From Brevibacillus thermoruber 423 (GTDB lineage: Bacteria; Bacillota; Bacilli; Brevibacillales; Brevibacillaceae): DNA of 64,000 bases. The notes beneath the pieces were generated by a model that had not been told where the DNA came from, ran no database searches, and worked only from the letters and a program-made list of their open reading frames with translations. The position numbers were made by a program, and so were the translations under genes. Positions 51,323-60,044 of the stretch are shown piece after piece; within the stretch, counting starts at the first letter, position 1, and every line of letters starts with the position of its first letter. The stretch is taken from positions 2,501 to 66,500 of the forward strand of contig NZ_ATNE01000001.1 of the NCBI RefSeq assembly GCF_000454065.1, in the 5' to 3' direction.

Positions 51323-53140
51323 CTACTTCTTGTCGTCCATGCGCAGCACAGCCATAAACGCTTCTTGCGGCACCTCGACGGAGCCAACGGCTTTCATGCG
51401 CTTTTTCCCTTCTTTTTGTTTTTCCAGGAGCTTGCGCTTCCGGGAGATGTCGCCGCCGTAACACTTGGCCAACACGTTTTTCCTGAGCGCGCTGATCGTC
51501 TCGCGCGCGATCACCTTGTGGCCGATGGCGGCCTGAATCGGCACTTCAAACTGCTGGCGCGGAATCAGTTCTTTCAGCTTTTCGCAGATGACGCGTCCGC
51601 GCTGGTAAGCGCTGTCGCGGTGGACGATGAACGACAGCGCGTCGACCACTTCGCCGTTGAGCAGGATGTCCATTTTCACCAGCTTGGACGGCTTGTAGCC
51701 GGCCAGTTCATAGTCAAAGGAAGCGTACCCCTTGGTGCCCGACTTCAACAGGTCGAAGAAGTCGTAGACGATCTCGGAGAGCGGCATGTCGTACTTGAGC
51801 TGGACGCGGTTTTCCCCCATGTACTGCATGTCGAGGAAGTCGCCGCGCTTGCCCTGGCAGAGCTGCATCACGTCGCCGACGTAATCCTTGGGCACCATGA
51901 TCGTCGCGGTGACGTACGGCTCCTCGATCTGCTCGATTTTTTGTGCCTCCGGCATTTTCGACGGGTTGTCGATCTCGATCACTTCGCCGTTCGTCTTGGT
52001 GATGCGGTAGACGACGCTCGGCGCGGTGGTAATCAGGTTGATGTTAAACTCGCGCTCGATCCGCTCCTGGATGATCTCCATGTGCAAAAGCCCGAGGAAG
52101 CCGCAGCGGAAGCCGAAGCCGAGCGCCTGCGAGGTCTCCGGTTCGAACTGCAGCGACGCGTCGTTCAACTGCAGCTTTTCCAGCGCCTCGCGCAGGTCGT
52201 TGTACTCACTGGTGTCGATCGGGTAGAGACCGCAAAACACCATCGGATTGATCTTGCGGTAACCCGGCAGCGGCTCGGCGGCCGGCCGGTTAGCATCGGT
52301 GATCGTATCCCCGACGCGGGTGTCGCCCACCGTCTTGATCGAGGCGGCGACGTAGCCCACGTCACCGACGGACAGTTCGTCAACCGGCGTCTGGCGGGGC
52401 GTGGAGGTGCCCACTTCCGTCACTTCAAACGTTTTGCCGGTGGCCATCATCTTGATTTTCATGCCTTTTTTCAGCGTACCGTTGACAATCCGCACGGACG
52501 CGATCACGCCCCGGTACGGGTCAAAGTAGGAGTCGAAGATCAGCGCCTGCAGCGGCGCGTCCGGGTCGCCCTCTGGCGCCGGCACCTTTTTCACCACCGC
52601 CTCCAGCACGTCCTTGATGCCGATGCCCGCTTTGGCCGAGGTGAGGCAGGCGTCGCTGGCGTCCAGCCCGATGACGTCCTCCACCTCCTGCTTGACGCGC
52701 TCCGGCTCCGCGCTGGGCAGGTCGATCTTGTTGATGACCGGGATGATCTCCAGATTGTTGTCCAGCGCCAGGTAGACGTTGGCCAGCGTCTGCGCCTCGA
52801 TACCCTGGGCGGCGTCCACCACCAGGAGCGCCCCTTCACAGGCTGCGAGGCTGCGGGACACTTCGTACGTGAAGTCGACGTGCCCGGGGGTGTCGATCAG
52901 ATGCAGGATGTACTCCTCTCCGTCATCCGCTTTATAATTCAACCGCACGGCGTTCAGCTTGATCGTGATGCCGCGCTCCTTTTCCAGCTCCATCGTGTCC
53001 AGAAACTGGTCTTCCATTTCACGGGCCGAAAGCGCCCCGGTCAGCTCCAGAATGCGGTCCGCCAGGGTTGACTTTCCGTGGTCGATATGGGCGATAATGG
53101 AAAAGTTGCGAATTCGTTTCTGTCTTTCACGGCGATCCAT
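51323..53140 (-). CDS. lepA: Elongation factor 4 (LepA)
   Basis: 605 aa from ATG at 53140, beginning [21 protein letters not shown]1 is [13 protein letters not shown]3 [13 protein letters not shown]4 NKID; EF-G-like domains III-V and the LepA-specific C-terminus ([21 protein letters not shown]) are present. It remodels stalled ribosomes under stress. The best SD, GGGAGGG, is 12 bases upstream; an in-frame ATG at 53170 is an alternative. In Bacillus subtilis spoIIP/gpr lie upstream; here an ECF sigma operon occupies that place. Confidence 0.97.
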   Translation of the reverse strand: MDRRERQKRIRNFSIIAHIDHGKSTLADRILELTGALSAREMEDQFLDTMELEKERGITIKLNAVRLNYKADDGEEYILHLIDTPGHVDFTYEVSRSLAACEGALLVVDAAQGIEAQTLANVYLALDNNLEIIPVINKIDLPSAEPERVKQEVEDVIGLDASDACLTSAKAGIGIKDVLEAVVKKVPAPEGDPDAPLQALIFDSYFDPYRGVIASVRIVNGTLKKGMKIKMMATGKTFEVTEVGTSTPRQTPVDELSVGDVGYVAASIKTVGDTRVGDTITDANRPAAEPLPGYRKINPMVFCGLYPIDTSEYNDLREALEKLQLNDASLQFEPETSQALGFGFRCGFLGLLHMEIIQERIEREFNINLITTAPSVVYRITKTNGEVIEIDNPSKMPEAQKIEQIEEPYVTATIMVPKDYVGDVMQLCQGKRGDFLDMQYMGENRVQLKYDMPLSEIVYDFFDLLKSGTKGYASFDYELAGYKPSKLVKMDILLNGEVVDALSFIVHRDSAYQRGRVICEKLKELIPRQQFEVPIQAAIGHKVIARETISALRKNVLAKCYGGDISRKRKLLEKQKEGKKRMKAVGSVEVPQEAFMAVLRMDDKK

Positions 53141-53403
53141 CTGTTGTTTGTTCCCTCCCACGCCATCCAAAAGTCGCTTTCAGATCGCGTTCCGAAAAAA
53201 TACACTAACGTCAATTATAACAAAGGCGGGATAGCGGAGCAATAAGCAGGAACGGAGCGGACATGACGAAATGCCGCGCGCTTCTGCAGCGCGGCGGAGC
53301 GGAAGGAGAAGGAAGATGGGAGATGGAAGGGGCATGACGGGGCGCACCCCTTCTGGAGGAGAGGGCGGCGGGGGAATTAGGGGAGCAGCCGGGTACGGCC
53401 CTG

Positions 53404-54417
53404 TCAGTGTGCAGAGCCGTACCTTTTCAGTTTCTGCACGATCTGCGGCGGAAACATCGACTCGAGACTGCTCTGGTAACGGCTGCCGTCCTCCGGCATG
53501 CGGTGGCTTGTGACCTGGTACCCGGCGCTGCCGCCGCGAGAGACCCTGTACGCGATGTCAAAGACCATCGGGGCGCTGAGCGCGGGCTGCTGATGGTCCC
53601 CGCCCCTGCCGGTAATCTGCACCCATGCGTACACGCGCCGGTTCTCCGCATTGGGGGCTTCCACGCCGATCACGTCCAGTTTGACGTCCCGCTCACCGCC
53701 GAGCCAGTCCAGATCGCCCCGGACGCTCTGCAGGTAGCGGGTAATCAGCGGCGTGACCAGTTCCCGGTTGGCCGGCGACACGCCCTCCTTCACCTCGACG
53801 AACACCTGTCCGAAATGCTTGCCGCCGGAGACGACCTGCAGCTTCCAGATACCCGCATGCGGCAAAACGATTCCGGAAGGAAAATGGCCGTCCGCGTCAT
53901 ACTGCGGTCCCGCCACCCGGTAGCTGCCCAGCTCCACGCGCTCCCCCTCGGTGCTCCACCCGACCAGATTCACTTCCGGGGCAAACGGACCATTCAGCAG
54001 CCAGAACACGTTTTGCATCTGTCCTTCGTACAGCTCATCCGTGATGATGCGCACCGGCTTCTCGCCGACGTAGCGGAACGGTTTGCCGTCATGGACCGTC
54101 TCCGTCTGCGGCGACGGGTTCCACAGCACGGGAGGAGAGGAGACGAGGCCGAACAGCGGGGGTACGGTTGTCTCCGGCGCGGGGCCGGGGGCGGTCGGCT
54201 GCTTGGGCTGCAGCGCATCGGGCCACCACATCCACAGGGCCAGCAGCGTCACCGCGGCGGACGCCGACGCCAGAAGCGGTCCGCGCCTCTGCCGCTGCGA
54301 CCGCTGTCTGATGCGCTTTCGCACGGCTTCTTCCATTCCGGGGGTAAACGTCACGTCCTTGCACACCGTTTCGTCGGCCCGCTCCTTCAGCTCTCGCAGC
54401 CATTGGTCCCGTTCCAT
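53404..54417 (-). CDS. Probable anti-sigma factor / membrane-anchored regulator of the ECF sigma factor
   Basis: 337 aa from ATG at 54417, with GGAGG 7 bases upstream; another ATG 6 bases earlier touches the SD. Residues 1-45 are cytoplasmic and charged, a single membrane helix follows at about 48-66 (LLASASAAVTLLALWMWWP), and about 270 residues lie outside. The outer part has segments such as FRYVGEKPVRIITDEL and GSYRVAGPQYDADGHFPSG that resemble DUF4871-type modules (tentative). It overlaps the sigma gene by 31 bases. That coupling and topology are typical of anti-sigma factors, but the cytoplasmic domain has no clear zinc site. Confidence 0.75.
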   Translation of the reverse strand: MERDQWLRELKERADETVCKDVTFTPGMEEAVRKRIRQRSQRQRRGPLLASASAAVTLLALWMWWPDALQPKQPTAPGPAPETTVPPLFGLVSSPPVLWNPSPQTETVHDGKPFRYVGEKPVRIITDELYEGQMQNVFWLLNGPFAPEVNLVGWSTEGERVELGSYRVAGPQYDADGHFPSGIVLPHAGIWKLQVVSGGKHFGQVFVEVKEGVSPANRELVTPLITRYLQSVRGDLDWLGGERDVKLDVIGVEAPNAENRRVYAWVQITGRGGDHQQPALSAPMVFDIAYRVSRGGSAGYQVTSHRMPEDGSRYQSSLESMFPPQIVQKLKRYGSAH

Positions 54418-54935
54418 TCCCATTCCTCCCTTGACGCCATCCGCTGTCTCAACTGCTGCCGGGCGCGGTGCAGCCGTGTCCGGACCGTTCCCTCCGTCAC
54501 GCCAAGCACTTCGGCCGTTTCCGCGATGGACAGATCGGCGTAGTAGTGCAGCGCGATCACCTGGCGGTACAGCGGCGGCAGCTCCAGCACCAGGCGAACC
54601 AGCTCGTCCCGTTGCGCCCGCTCCATGACCTGCCGCTCCGCGGACACGTCGCTCTCCCGGCTGATCCAGGAACAAGGCAGCAGGTTGCGAAACGCCCAGG
54701 AGCGCAGGCACCCTTTGCACTCGTTCACGGCGATCCGGTAGAGCCAGGTGCGGATGCTGCTCTCGCCGCGAAAACGGGGCAGGTGACGGTACGCTTTCAA
54801 AAAGACGTCCTGCGTGATGTCTTCCGCCAGGCTGCGGTCTTTCACCATCAAGGTGACCAGGCGAAGCACGCGCGTCCCGTATTCCCGCATGATCTGTTCC
54901 AGCACCGCTTCCGCCGTCGGCTGCAGTTTCTCCAC
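54387..54935 (-). CDS. ECF-type RNA polymerase sigma factor
   Basis: 182 aa from GTG at 54935 (GGGAGGCG upstream). Region 2 has DRSLAEDITQDVFLKAYRHL and RTWLYRIAVNECKG; region 4 has LPPLYRQVIALHYYADLSIAETAEVLGVTEGTVRTRLHRARQQLRQRM, quoted in parts: LPPLYRQVIALHYY and EVLGVTEGTVRTRLHRARQQ. It belongs with SigW/SigX/SigV-like cell-envelope stress factors. Its start is 28 bases downstream of a TGTAAC-N17-CATC element, so it may transcribe its own gene. Confidence 0.93.
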   Translation of the reverse strand: MEKLQPTAEAVLEQIMREYGTRVLRLVTLMVKDRSLAEDITQDVFLKAYRHLPRFRGESSIRTWLYRIAVNECKGCLRSWAFRNLLPCSWISRESDVSAERQVMERAQRDELVRLVLELPPLYRQVIALHYYADLSIAETAEVLGVTEGTVRTRLHRARQQLRQRMASREEWEWNGTNGCES

Positions 54936-54971
54936 GCGGCGCGCCTCCCTTCGTGTGCGTTCACCTGTTTA

Positions 54972-54998
54972 GATGCGGCCGGCCGACGAAATGTTACA
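54972..54998 (-). promoter_or_regulatory. Candidate ECF promoter of the sigma/anti-sigma operon
   Basis: TGTAAC (54998-54993), 17-base spacer, CATC (54975-54972) on the minus strand. It resembles the SigX-type consensus TGTAAC-N17-CGWC (3/4 in the -10), with ATTT after the -35. The position is right for autoregulation. Confidence 0.5.
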
Positions 54999-55050
54999 AC
55001 GTTTATGGCGAAAAACGGGTCCAGGTGCGCGGAAGTACGTCTTACGTCAC

Positions 55051-55854
55051 CTATGCCAGACGGCTGCCTGACTGCCGCCCGTCCGCCGTCCGCTCCGACA
55101 TGAAGAAAATGTGCGGCTTACCCGTCCGGGGGTGGATCATCACGTCCGCTTCCACGCCGAAGACTTCGCGGATCAGCTCCGGGGTGAAGACCTTCTCCGG
55201 CGTGCCGGAGGTGACGATCCGTCCCTCCCGGATCACGTAAAGACGGTCGCAGTACATCGCGGCCAGGTTCAGGTCGTGCAGCGCGGCGAGGACGGTGACC
55301 CGCAGCGTTTTCAACAAATCCAGCATGTGCAGTTGACAGCGAATGTCCAGATGGTTCGTCGGCTCGTCCAGGACGAGCAGCTTCGCCTGCTGCGCCAGTG
55401 CCCTGGCGATCAGCACCCGCTGTTTTTCCCCGCCGGACAGCGACAGGTAGCTTCTCTGCGCAAACGCCTGCATCCCCACCCGGGACAGCGCCTCCTCACA
55501 GATTCGTTGATCCTCGGAGGTATCCGCCTCCCAACACCGCTTGTGCGGGAATCGTCCCATCATGACGATTTCGGCCACGGTGAAGTCGACTTCCATCGAA
55601 GACTCCTGGCGCACCACGGCCATCCGCCGGGCCGCCTGCTGCGGCGACAGCCGGTAGAGATCATCGCCGTCCAGCGAGATCAGCCCGGCGTCCGGCTTCA
55701 ACACGCGGTAAATGCTCTTCAACAGCGTCGACTTTCCGCTCCCGTTCGGGCCGATCAGGCCGACGAGCTCCCCTGTCCGGACCTGCAGGCCGACATCGTG
55801 GAGCACTGCTTTTTTGTCGAGCGTCACGGAAAGGTCTTGGGCCGTCACGTTCAC
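55051..55854 (-). CDS. btuD: Vitamin B12 ABC transporter ATP-binding protein (BtuD-like)
   Basis: 267 aa. Walker A LIGPNGSGKSTLLKS, Q-loop VVRQESSMEVDF, signature LSLSGGEKQRVLIARAL, Walker B LLVLDEPTNHLDI, and H-loop AALHDLNLAA are intact. It powers the uptake of B12 through BtuC. It overlaps btuC by ATGA. Family resemblance alone also allows siderophore uptake; the cobalamin riboswitch upstream of the operon fixes the substrate. Confidence 0.93.
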   Translation of the reverse strand: MNVTAQDLSVTLDKKAVLHDVGLQVRTGELVGLIGPNGSGKSTLLKSIYRVLKPDAGLISLDGDDLYRLSPQQAARRMAVVRQESSMEVDFTVAEIVMMGRFPHKRCWEADTSEDQRICEEALSRVGMQAFAQRSYLSLSGGEKQRVLIARALAQQAKLLVLDEPTNHLDIRCQLHMLDLLKTLRVTVLAALHDLNLAAMYCDRLYVIREGRIVTSGTPEKVFTPELIREVFGVEADVMIHPRTGKPHIFFMSERTADGRQSGSRLA

Positions 55855-56933
55855 CGTCCATCACCTCCAAACGAATAGGAACTGCGGCGCATCAGCCAGA
55901 GAAAGAACGGTCCGCCGCACAGGGCCGTGACGATCCCGATGGGAAGTTCCTGCGGCGCGAACGCCAGTCTGGCGATCACGTCGGCCCAGACGAGAAATAC
56001 CGCTCCCAGCAGGGCGCAGACGGGCAGCACCCGCCGATGGTCGGAGCCGACGACGATCCGCACGATGTGAGGCATCATCAGCCCGACGAATCCGATTGCG
56101 CCGCTGATGGCCACCATCACGCCGGTCAAAAGCGCGGTAATCACGAGCAGCCCCTTGCGGAACCGTTCCACATGCACCCCCAGCGTGCGGGCGGTCTCCT
56201 CGCCCATCAGCATGGCGTTCAACGACCGGTAGCGGGTCAGAAGAAACGCAAGCCCGGCGGTCACGGCAGCAGCCGGGAGGGCGAGAAACTCCCATTTGGC
56301 GCCGGCCAGGCTGCCCGTCATCCAGAACAGCACGGCCTGAATGCCGTGTTCTTGGGGAGAGGAAAAGACGAGCAGGCTGGTCGCGGCGGACAAGACGGCA
56401 GACACGGCGATGCCCGCCATCAGCAGGCGAACGGTGGCGTTTTGCCCGCCGAGCCGGGAGAGGAAAAAGACCAGCAGGAGGGCGCCAAGCGATCCGGTAA
56501 ACGCGCCGACGGACAGGGCGTACTGGCCATACAGCCCGAACGCGCCAAACAGCATGACCGACGCGGCCCCGACAGACGCCCCCGAGGAGACGCCCAGGAT
56601 GTAGGGATCGGCAAGGGAATTGCGGACGAGCGCCTGGATGGCCGCCCCGACTACGGAGAGGCCGGCCCCGACGAGGGCGCCAAGCAGGACGCGGGGGAGC
56701 CGAATCTCCCAAATGATCGTCTCTGCCGCCTTTGACCAGTCGGGCTGTACCCATTCGCCGAAAAACGGCAGCCTGGACAGGGCAATTCCCCAGACCGTAC
56801 GGGGATGGATGTCAACCGAGCCCAGCGTGACGGCAAACGTAACGGACGCCAGCAGGAGAGCCGTCAGACCGACGAGAACCGCGCAGAACCACCCCCGGCC
56901 TCTCTCCCCGATGAAAAACGCTGCTTTCCGCAA
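55851..56933 (-). CDS. btuC: Vitamin B12 ABC transporter permease (BtuC-like)
   Basis: 360 aa from TTG at 56933 (AGGAGGG 7 bases upstream). About ten membrane helices; FecCD/BtuC motifs IRLPRVLLGALVGAGLSVVGAAIQ in part, NPLADPYILG-like NSLADPYILGVSSGASVG, and IGFVGLMMPHIVRIVVGSDHR in part. It forms the translocation channel. It follows btuF by 66 bases. Confidence 0.93.
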   Translation of the reverse strand: MRKAAFFIGERGRGWFCAVLVGLTALLLASVTFAVTLGSVDIHPRTVWGIALSRLPFFGEWVQPDWSKAAETIIWEIRLPRVLLGALVGAGLSVVGAAIQALVRNSLADPYILGVSSGASVGAASVMLFGAFGLYGQYALSVGAFTGSLGALLLVFFLSRLGGQNATVRLLMAGIAVSAVLSAATSLLVFSSPQEHGIQAVLFWMTGSLAGAKWEFLALPAAAVTAGLAFLLTRYRSLNAMLMGEETARTLGVHVERFRKGLLVITALLTGVMVAISGAIGFVGLMMPHIVRIVVGSDHRRVLPVCALLGAVFLVWADVIARLAFAPQELPIGIVTALCGGPFFLWLMRRSSYSFGGDGR

Positions 56934-56999
56934 ACCAATCCCTCCTATCGAATGTGGTGAGGCGGCGGGAGAGGACGGCTCCGTCCCGCCCGCACGGCC

Positions 57000-58010
57000 T
57001 TAGTCTTGAAACTTCTCCGGATAGAATCCTTTGGCGAGCGCCTCCAGGGCCATTGGCGCCCGGACCCCCTCTGCCGCCGCGGAGAGAGGGAGGACGATCA
57101 GCTTCTGGTTTCGAATGGCCGGCAGGTCGGCCAGCTCTTTTTTCGACAGCAGCAGCTCCCGTTTTTGCTCGACGGTCTTGTCGCCGTAGTCGACGATGAC
57201 GATCACGTCCGGCTGCCGGTTGACAACCTCTTCCCAGTTGACGGTGGCCCAGCCCTTGGGGATGTCGTCGAAGATGTTTTTGCCGCCCGCCATCGCGATC
57301 AAGCGGGTCATGTAGTTGTTGGCGGCCGTCAACGGCTGATCCTCCCCGCTGTCGTAGACAAACACGCGCAGCGGTTTTTCCGGCTGTCCGATCCGCTTGG
57401 CGATCTGCTCCATCCGTTCGTTCATCCGGGCGATCAGCTCGTCCGCCTTTGCTTCCACGCGGAAAATGCGGCCGATGTTGCGGATGTCCGTGTACACGTC
57501 TTCCAGTGTGGGCGACGTCATGTTGGAGGACTGATGCAGATACGCCTTGATCCCCAGCTTCTCCAGCTCTTCCACCGTGCCCACCGCTTTGTCGGTGAAG
57601 GCGCTTTTCCATCCGGCGTAGACGAAATCCGGTTCCGCCGCCAACAGCACCTCCTTGGACGGGTATGTCTTGGACAGCACGGGGATTTTTTCATACGCTT
57701 CCTGGTATTCCGGCAAAATGCGGTCGTCCAGATAGGCCGTTCCCGCCATCCTGTCCGCCAGACCCAAGGCCAGCATGATTTCCGTCGTGTGCTGATTCAG
57801 CGTGACGGCCCGTTTAGGCGGCTGTTCAAAGGTCAGCACGCGATCGCCGTTTTGAACGGTAATCGGCTGCGCCGCTTCCGCTGCTGCAGGCTCTGCGGCC
57901 GGTTGCTGTTGACGGTCGTCCGGGTGGGAACTGCCGCACGCCGACAGGAGAAGGGCAAGCAGCACTGTTTTGACCAGCCAAAAGCGGGAATTGAAACGAA
58001 AATTTTTCAT
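57000..58010 (-). CDS. btuF: Vitamin B12 ABC transporter substrate-binding lipoprotein (BtuF-like)
   Basis: 336 aa from ATG at 58010 (GAGGAGG upstream); the frame to 58265 overlaps the riboswitch and is not coding there. Lipobox LLLSAC at about 19-24. Helical-backbone binding protein of the BtuF/FhuD class: AVTLNQHTTEIMLALGLADRM in part, and PSKEVLLAAEPDFVYAGWKSAF in part. It captures B12 outside the cell for BtuCD. Confidence 0.92.
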   Translation of the reverse strand: MKNFRFNSRFWLVKTVLLALLLSACGSSHPDDRQQQPAAEPAAAEAAQPITVQNGDRVLTFEQPPKRAVTLNQHTTEIMLALGLADRMAGTAYLDDRILPEYQEAYEKIPVLSKTYPSKEVLLAAEPDFVYAGWKSAFTDKAVGTVEELEKLGIKAYLHQSSNMTSPTLEDVYTDIRNIGRIFRVEAKADELIARMNERMEQIAKRIGQPEKPLRVFVYDSGEDQPLTAANNYMTRLIAMAGGKNIFDDIPKGWATVNWEEVVNRQPDVIVIVDYGDKTVEQKRELLLSKKELADLPAIRNQKLIVLPLSAAAEGVRAPMALEALAKGFYPEKFQD

Positions 58011-58124
58011 GACACGTCCTCCTCTGCATATTTGATAATCGTAATCATTTCGTTTTATACAAAACCTCCATGATACGGTCTCTCCCGCTCGTTGTAAACC
58101 TTTTTCCCACGTGTTCCGCGGCAA

Positions 58125-58158
58125 CAAAAAAGCATCCCCCGTGTTGGACGAGAGATGC
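58125..58158 (-). terminator. Riboswitch-controlled terminator upstream of btuF
   Basis: GCATC/GATGC outer stem extended by C-G and T-G pairs, followed on the minus strand by TTTTTT, about 100 bases downstream of the cobalamin aptamer and 115 upstream of btuF. It is the likely expression platform. Confidence 0.82.
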
Positions 58159-58260
58159 CTGGCTGCATGCGGACACGACAAAAGAACAGACGCGGGGCGC
58201 CTTTTCTTTCCGTTCCCTGCTTTCCACACATCCCCATCCTCGTGGGTTGAGCGTGATCGC

Positions 58261-58440
58261 TTCACGGCAGGTCTCCTGGCTTGGGTTCATCGCCCCCTGC
58301 ACCTTCCCATCTCCCCGAATCTAGCGAGACAGTGGCTGTCGCAGGGCGCTCCCCGTCACAGTGGCGGGACCGCGTCGGACTTTCACCGAACTTCCCTTTT
58401 AAGCGCCCGGGCGCACCTGCACCCGGACGGCACCGTGAAA
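58261..58440 (-). ncRNA. Cobalamin (B12) riboswitch
   Basis: The minus strand contains the aptamer's conserved elements in order: GGTGAAAGTCCGACGCGGTC, GCCACTGTGACGGGGAG and the B12 box AGCCAGGAGACCTGCC near the 3' end. It controls btuFCD through the terminator at 58125-58158: coenzyme B12 binding shuts uptake off. It starts directly after the 3' end of the Xaa-Pro peptidase gene, leaving about 28 bases for a promoter. Confidence 0.97.
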
Positions 58441-58468
58441 CGCGCTATTCCGTTTTTTCGTCTGAGCC

Positions 58469-59572
58469 TTACCCGATGACGGTCAGCTGTTTCGGGAACT
58501 GCGTCAATACCTCGCAGCCGTTTTCCGTCACCAGCACGTCGTCCTCGATCCGCACGCCGCCCACGCCGGGGAGGTAAATCCCCGGTTCGATCGTGAAGAC
58601 CATGCCGGGACGAAGCACCGCCTGGTTTTGCCCGTGAACCGACGGATACTCGTGGACGTCCATGCCCAACCCGTGGCCCAGACGGTGCATGAAATACGGG
58701 CCGTACCCTTTCTCCTCAATCACGCGGCGAGCCGTCTGGTCGAGGTGAGCCAGCGTGACGCCGGGGCGCACCTCGGCGATGGCTGCTTCGTTGGCCGCGA
58801 GCACCGTCTCGTAGATCTCCCGAAGCTGCGGACTGATCTCGCCGACCGCAAAGGTGCGGGTGATGTCGGACACGTAGCCGTCAGCCGCCACGCCTAGGTC
58901 AAACAACAGCAGTTCTCCCTCGCGCACCTGCCGGCTGCCCGGAGTTCCGTGCGGCAGCGCCGATTTTTCCCCGGCCAGCACCATCGTGTCAAACGACGGC
59001 CCGTCCGCCCCCAGCCGCTTCATCTGGTACTCCAGTTCGGCGACGATCTCCATCTCGGTGACGCCCGGTTTCACTTTTTTCAGGCTCTCGCGCAGCGCCT
59101 CTTCCACCAGCCGTACGGCGTGCTTGATGCGGGCTACTTCCTCCGCCGACTTGATCAGCCGCATTTCGCGGAGCGGCTCTTCCACATCGGCGTACCGCGC
59201 TGCCGCCACGACCGCGCTCATCGCTTCGAAGCGCTCCACGGTCATGTGGCTCTTTTCGATGCCCAGCCGCGTCAACCCGGCGGGCAGCGCCTGTTTTAAC
59301 ACGTCGTACGGATTGTCCGTATCGGTATGCGTCAGAATCTGCTTGACGCCGGACGCCGCTTCGGCCGCCGCTTCGCGATCCAGCGCCGGGACGATCAGCG
59401 ACGGTTCGCCCTGCGCCGGGATGATGAGGCCCATGAACCGTTCGTGGGGTTCCGTAAAAAAGCCGGTCAGATAGTAAACGTGTTTGGGCGAGGTGATCAA
59501 CACCGCGTCCAGCTCTTCCTTTTCCATATACGCGCGCAACTGCTGCATGCGCTCCTGGTACAACTCGCTCAC
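58469..59572 (-). CDS. Xaa-Pro aminopeptidase/dipeptidase, M24 family
   Basis: 367 aa. The M24 metal ligands are all visible: LLFDLGVAADGYVSDITRTF (two Asp), HRLGHGLGMDVHE (His), FTIEPGIYLPG and VRIEDDVL (two Glu). The N-terminal creatinase-like domain starts ELYQERMQQLRAYM. It releases the residue before proline or splits Xaa-Pro dipeptides. It lies near the dipeptide importer, with which it may cooperate; this is inference. Confidence 0.93.
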   Translation of the reverse strand: MSELYQERMQQLRAYMEKEELDAVLITSPKHVYYLTGFFTEPHERFMGLIIPAQGEPSLIVPALDREAAAEAASGVKQILTHTDTDNPYDVLKQALPAGLTRLGIEKSHMTVERFEAMSAVVAAARYADVEEPLREMRLIKSAEEVARIKHAVRLVEEALRESLKKVKPGVTEMEIVAELEYQMKRLGADGPSFDTMVLAGEKSALPHGTPGSRQVREGELLLFDLGVAADGYVSDITRTFAVGEISPQLREIYETVLAANEAAIAEVRPGVTLAHLDQTARRVIEEKGYGPYFMHRLGHGLGMDVHEYPSVHGQNQAVLRPGMVFTIEPGIYLPGVGGVRIEDDVLVTENGCEVLTQFPKQLTVIG

Positions 59573-59639
59573 CCTGCTTTCTCTTGGTTTCTACTGCGAG
59601 GATACCATGTCCCCGGGAAAAAAAGAAGCGGACGGGCAA

Positions 59640-59926
59640 AAAAAACCGACGCCCGTACCCTGTACCGGCTGTACGCGGCGGGCCATCGCTACCGCTGCAC
59701 CGAACGGCTGCCGGAAATCCGCGTGCCGGCGCTGCTCGTCTACGGCCAGCAGGACAAGCGGATGCACGCGTACGGCCGACTGCTTGCCGAGCGCCTGCCC
59801 CATGCCCGGCTGGTCCTGATTCCCGGCGTCACGCATCAGGTCGTCACCCGGGGCGCCGATGCGTGTAACGAACGGTGCCGGGCGTTTGTCCAATCGGTTG
59901 GACGCGAGACTGTCGACGCGAAATGA
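59640..59926 (+). pseudogene. Alpha/beta-hydrolase remnant (C-terminal end only)
   Basis: The frame encodes a C-terminal hydrolase tail with IRVPALLVYGQQDKRMH (the acid-loop strand) and the catalytic His segment LIPGVTHQV, then stops at 59926. The N-terminal half with the nucleophile elbow is absent: upstream DNA belongs to the opposite-strand peptidase. Frame and family motif are clear, but there is no start signal, so it is a degraded relic. Confidence 0.7.
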
Positions 59927-60000
59927 GCGCAGAGGCATCCGCCCGGTTGGGTCTTTACATGGACCGGGCGGATGAAGCCGAAAAAGGCTGTCGCCCATGC

Positions 60001-60028
60001 AAAAAGGCTGCCGAGCACCTCGACAGCC
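60001..60028 (-). terminator. Terminator downstream of the dipeptide permease gene
   Basis: GGCTG-CGAG/CTCG-CAGCC stem with one mismatch, 3-base loop, followed on the minus strand by TTTTTG. Confidence 0.82.
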
Positions 60029-60044
60029 GGACGGGTTGGCTTTT

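Noticed and set aside
53141..53403. Possible gene between lepA and the anti-sigma gene
   Set aside because: About 260 bases with GGA-rich repeats but no frame with a start signal; I see nothing there.
53383..53415. Hairpin GGTACGGC/GCCGTACC around the anti-sigma stop codon as a terminator
   Set aside because: The stem is real but there is no T run after it, so termination is not supported.
59941..59971. CGCCCGG/CCGGGCG inverted repeat after the hydrolase remnant
   Set aside because: No T run on either strand and no known element; left unassigned.
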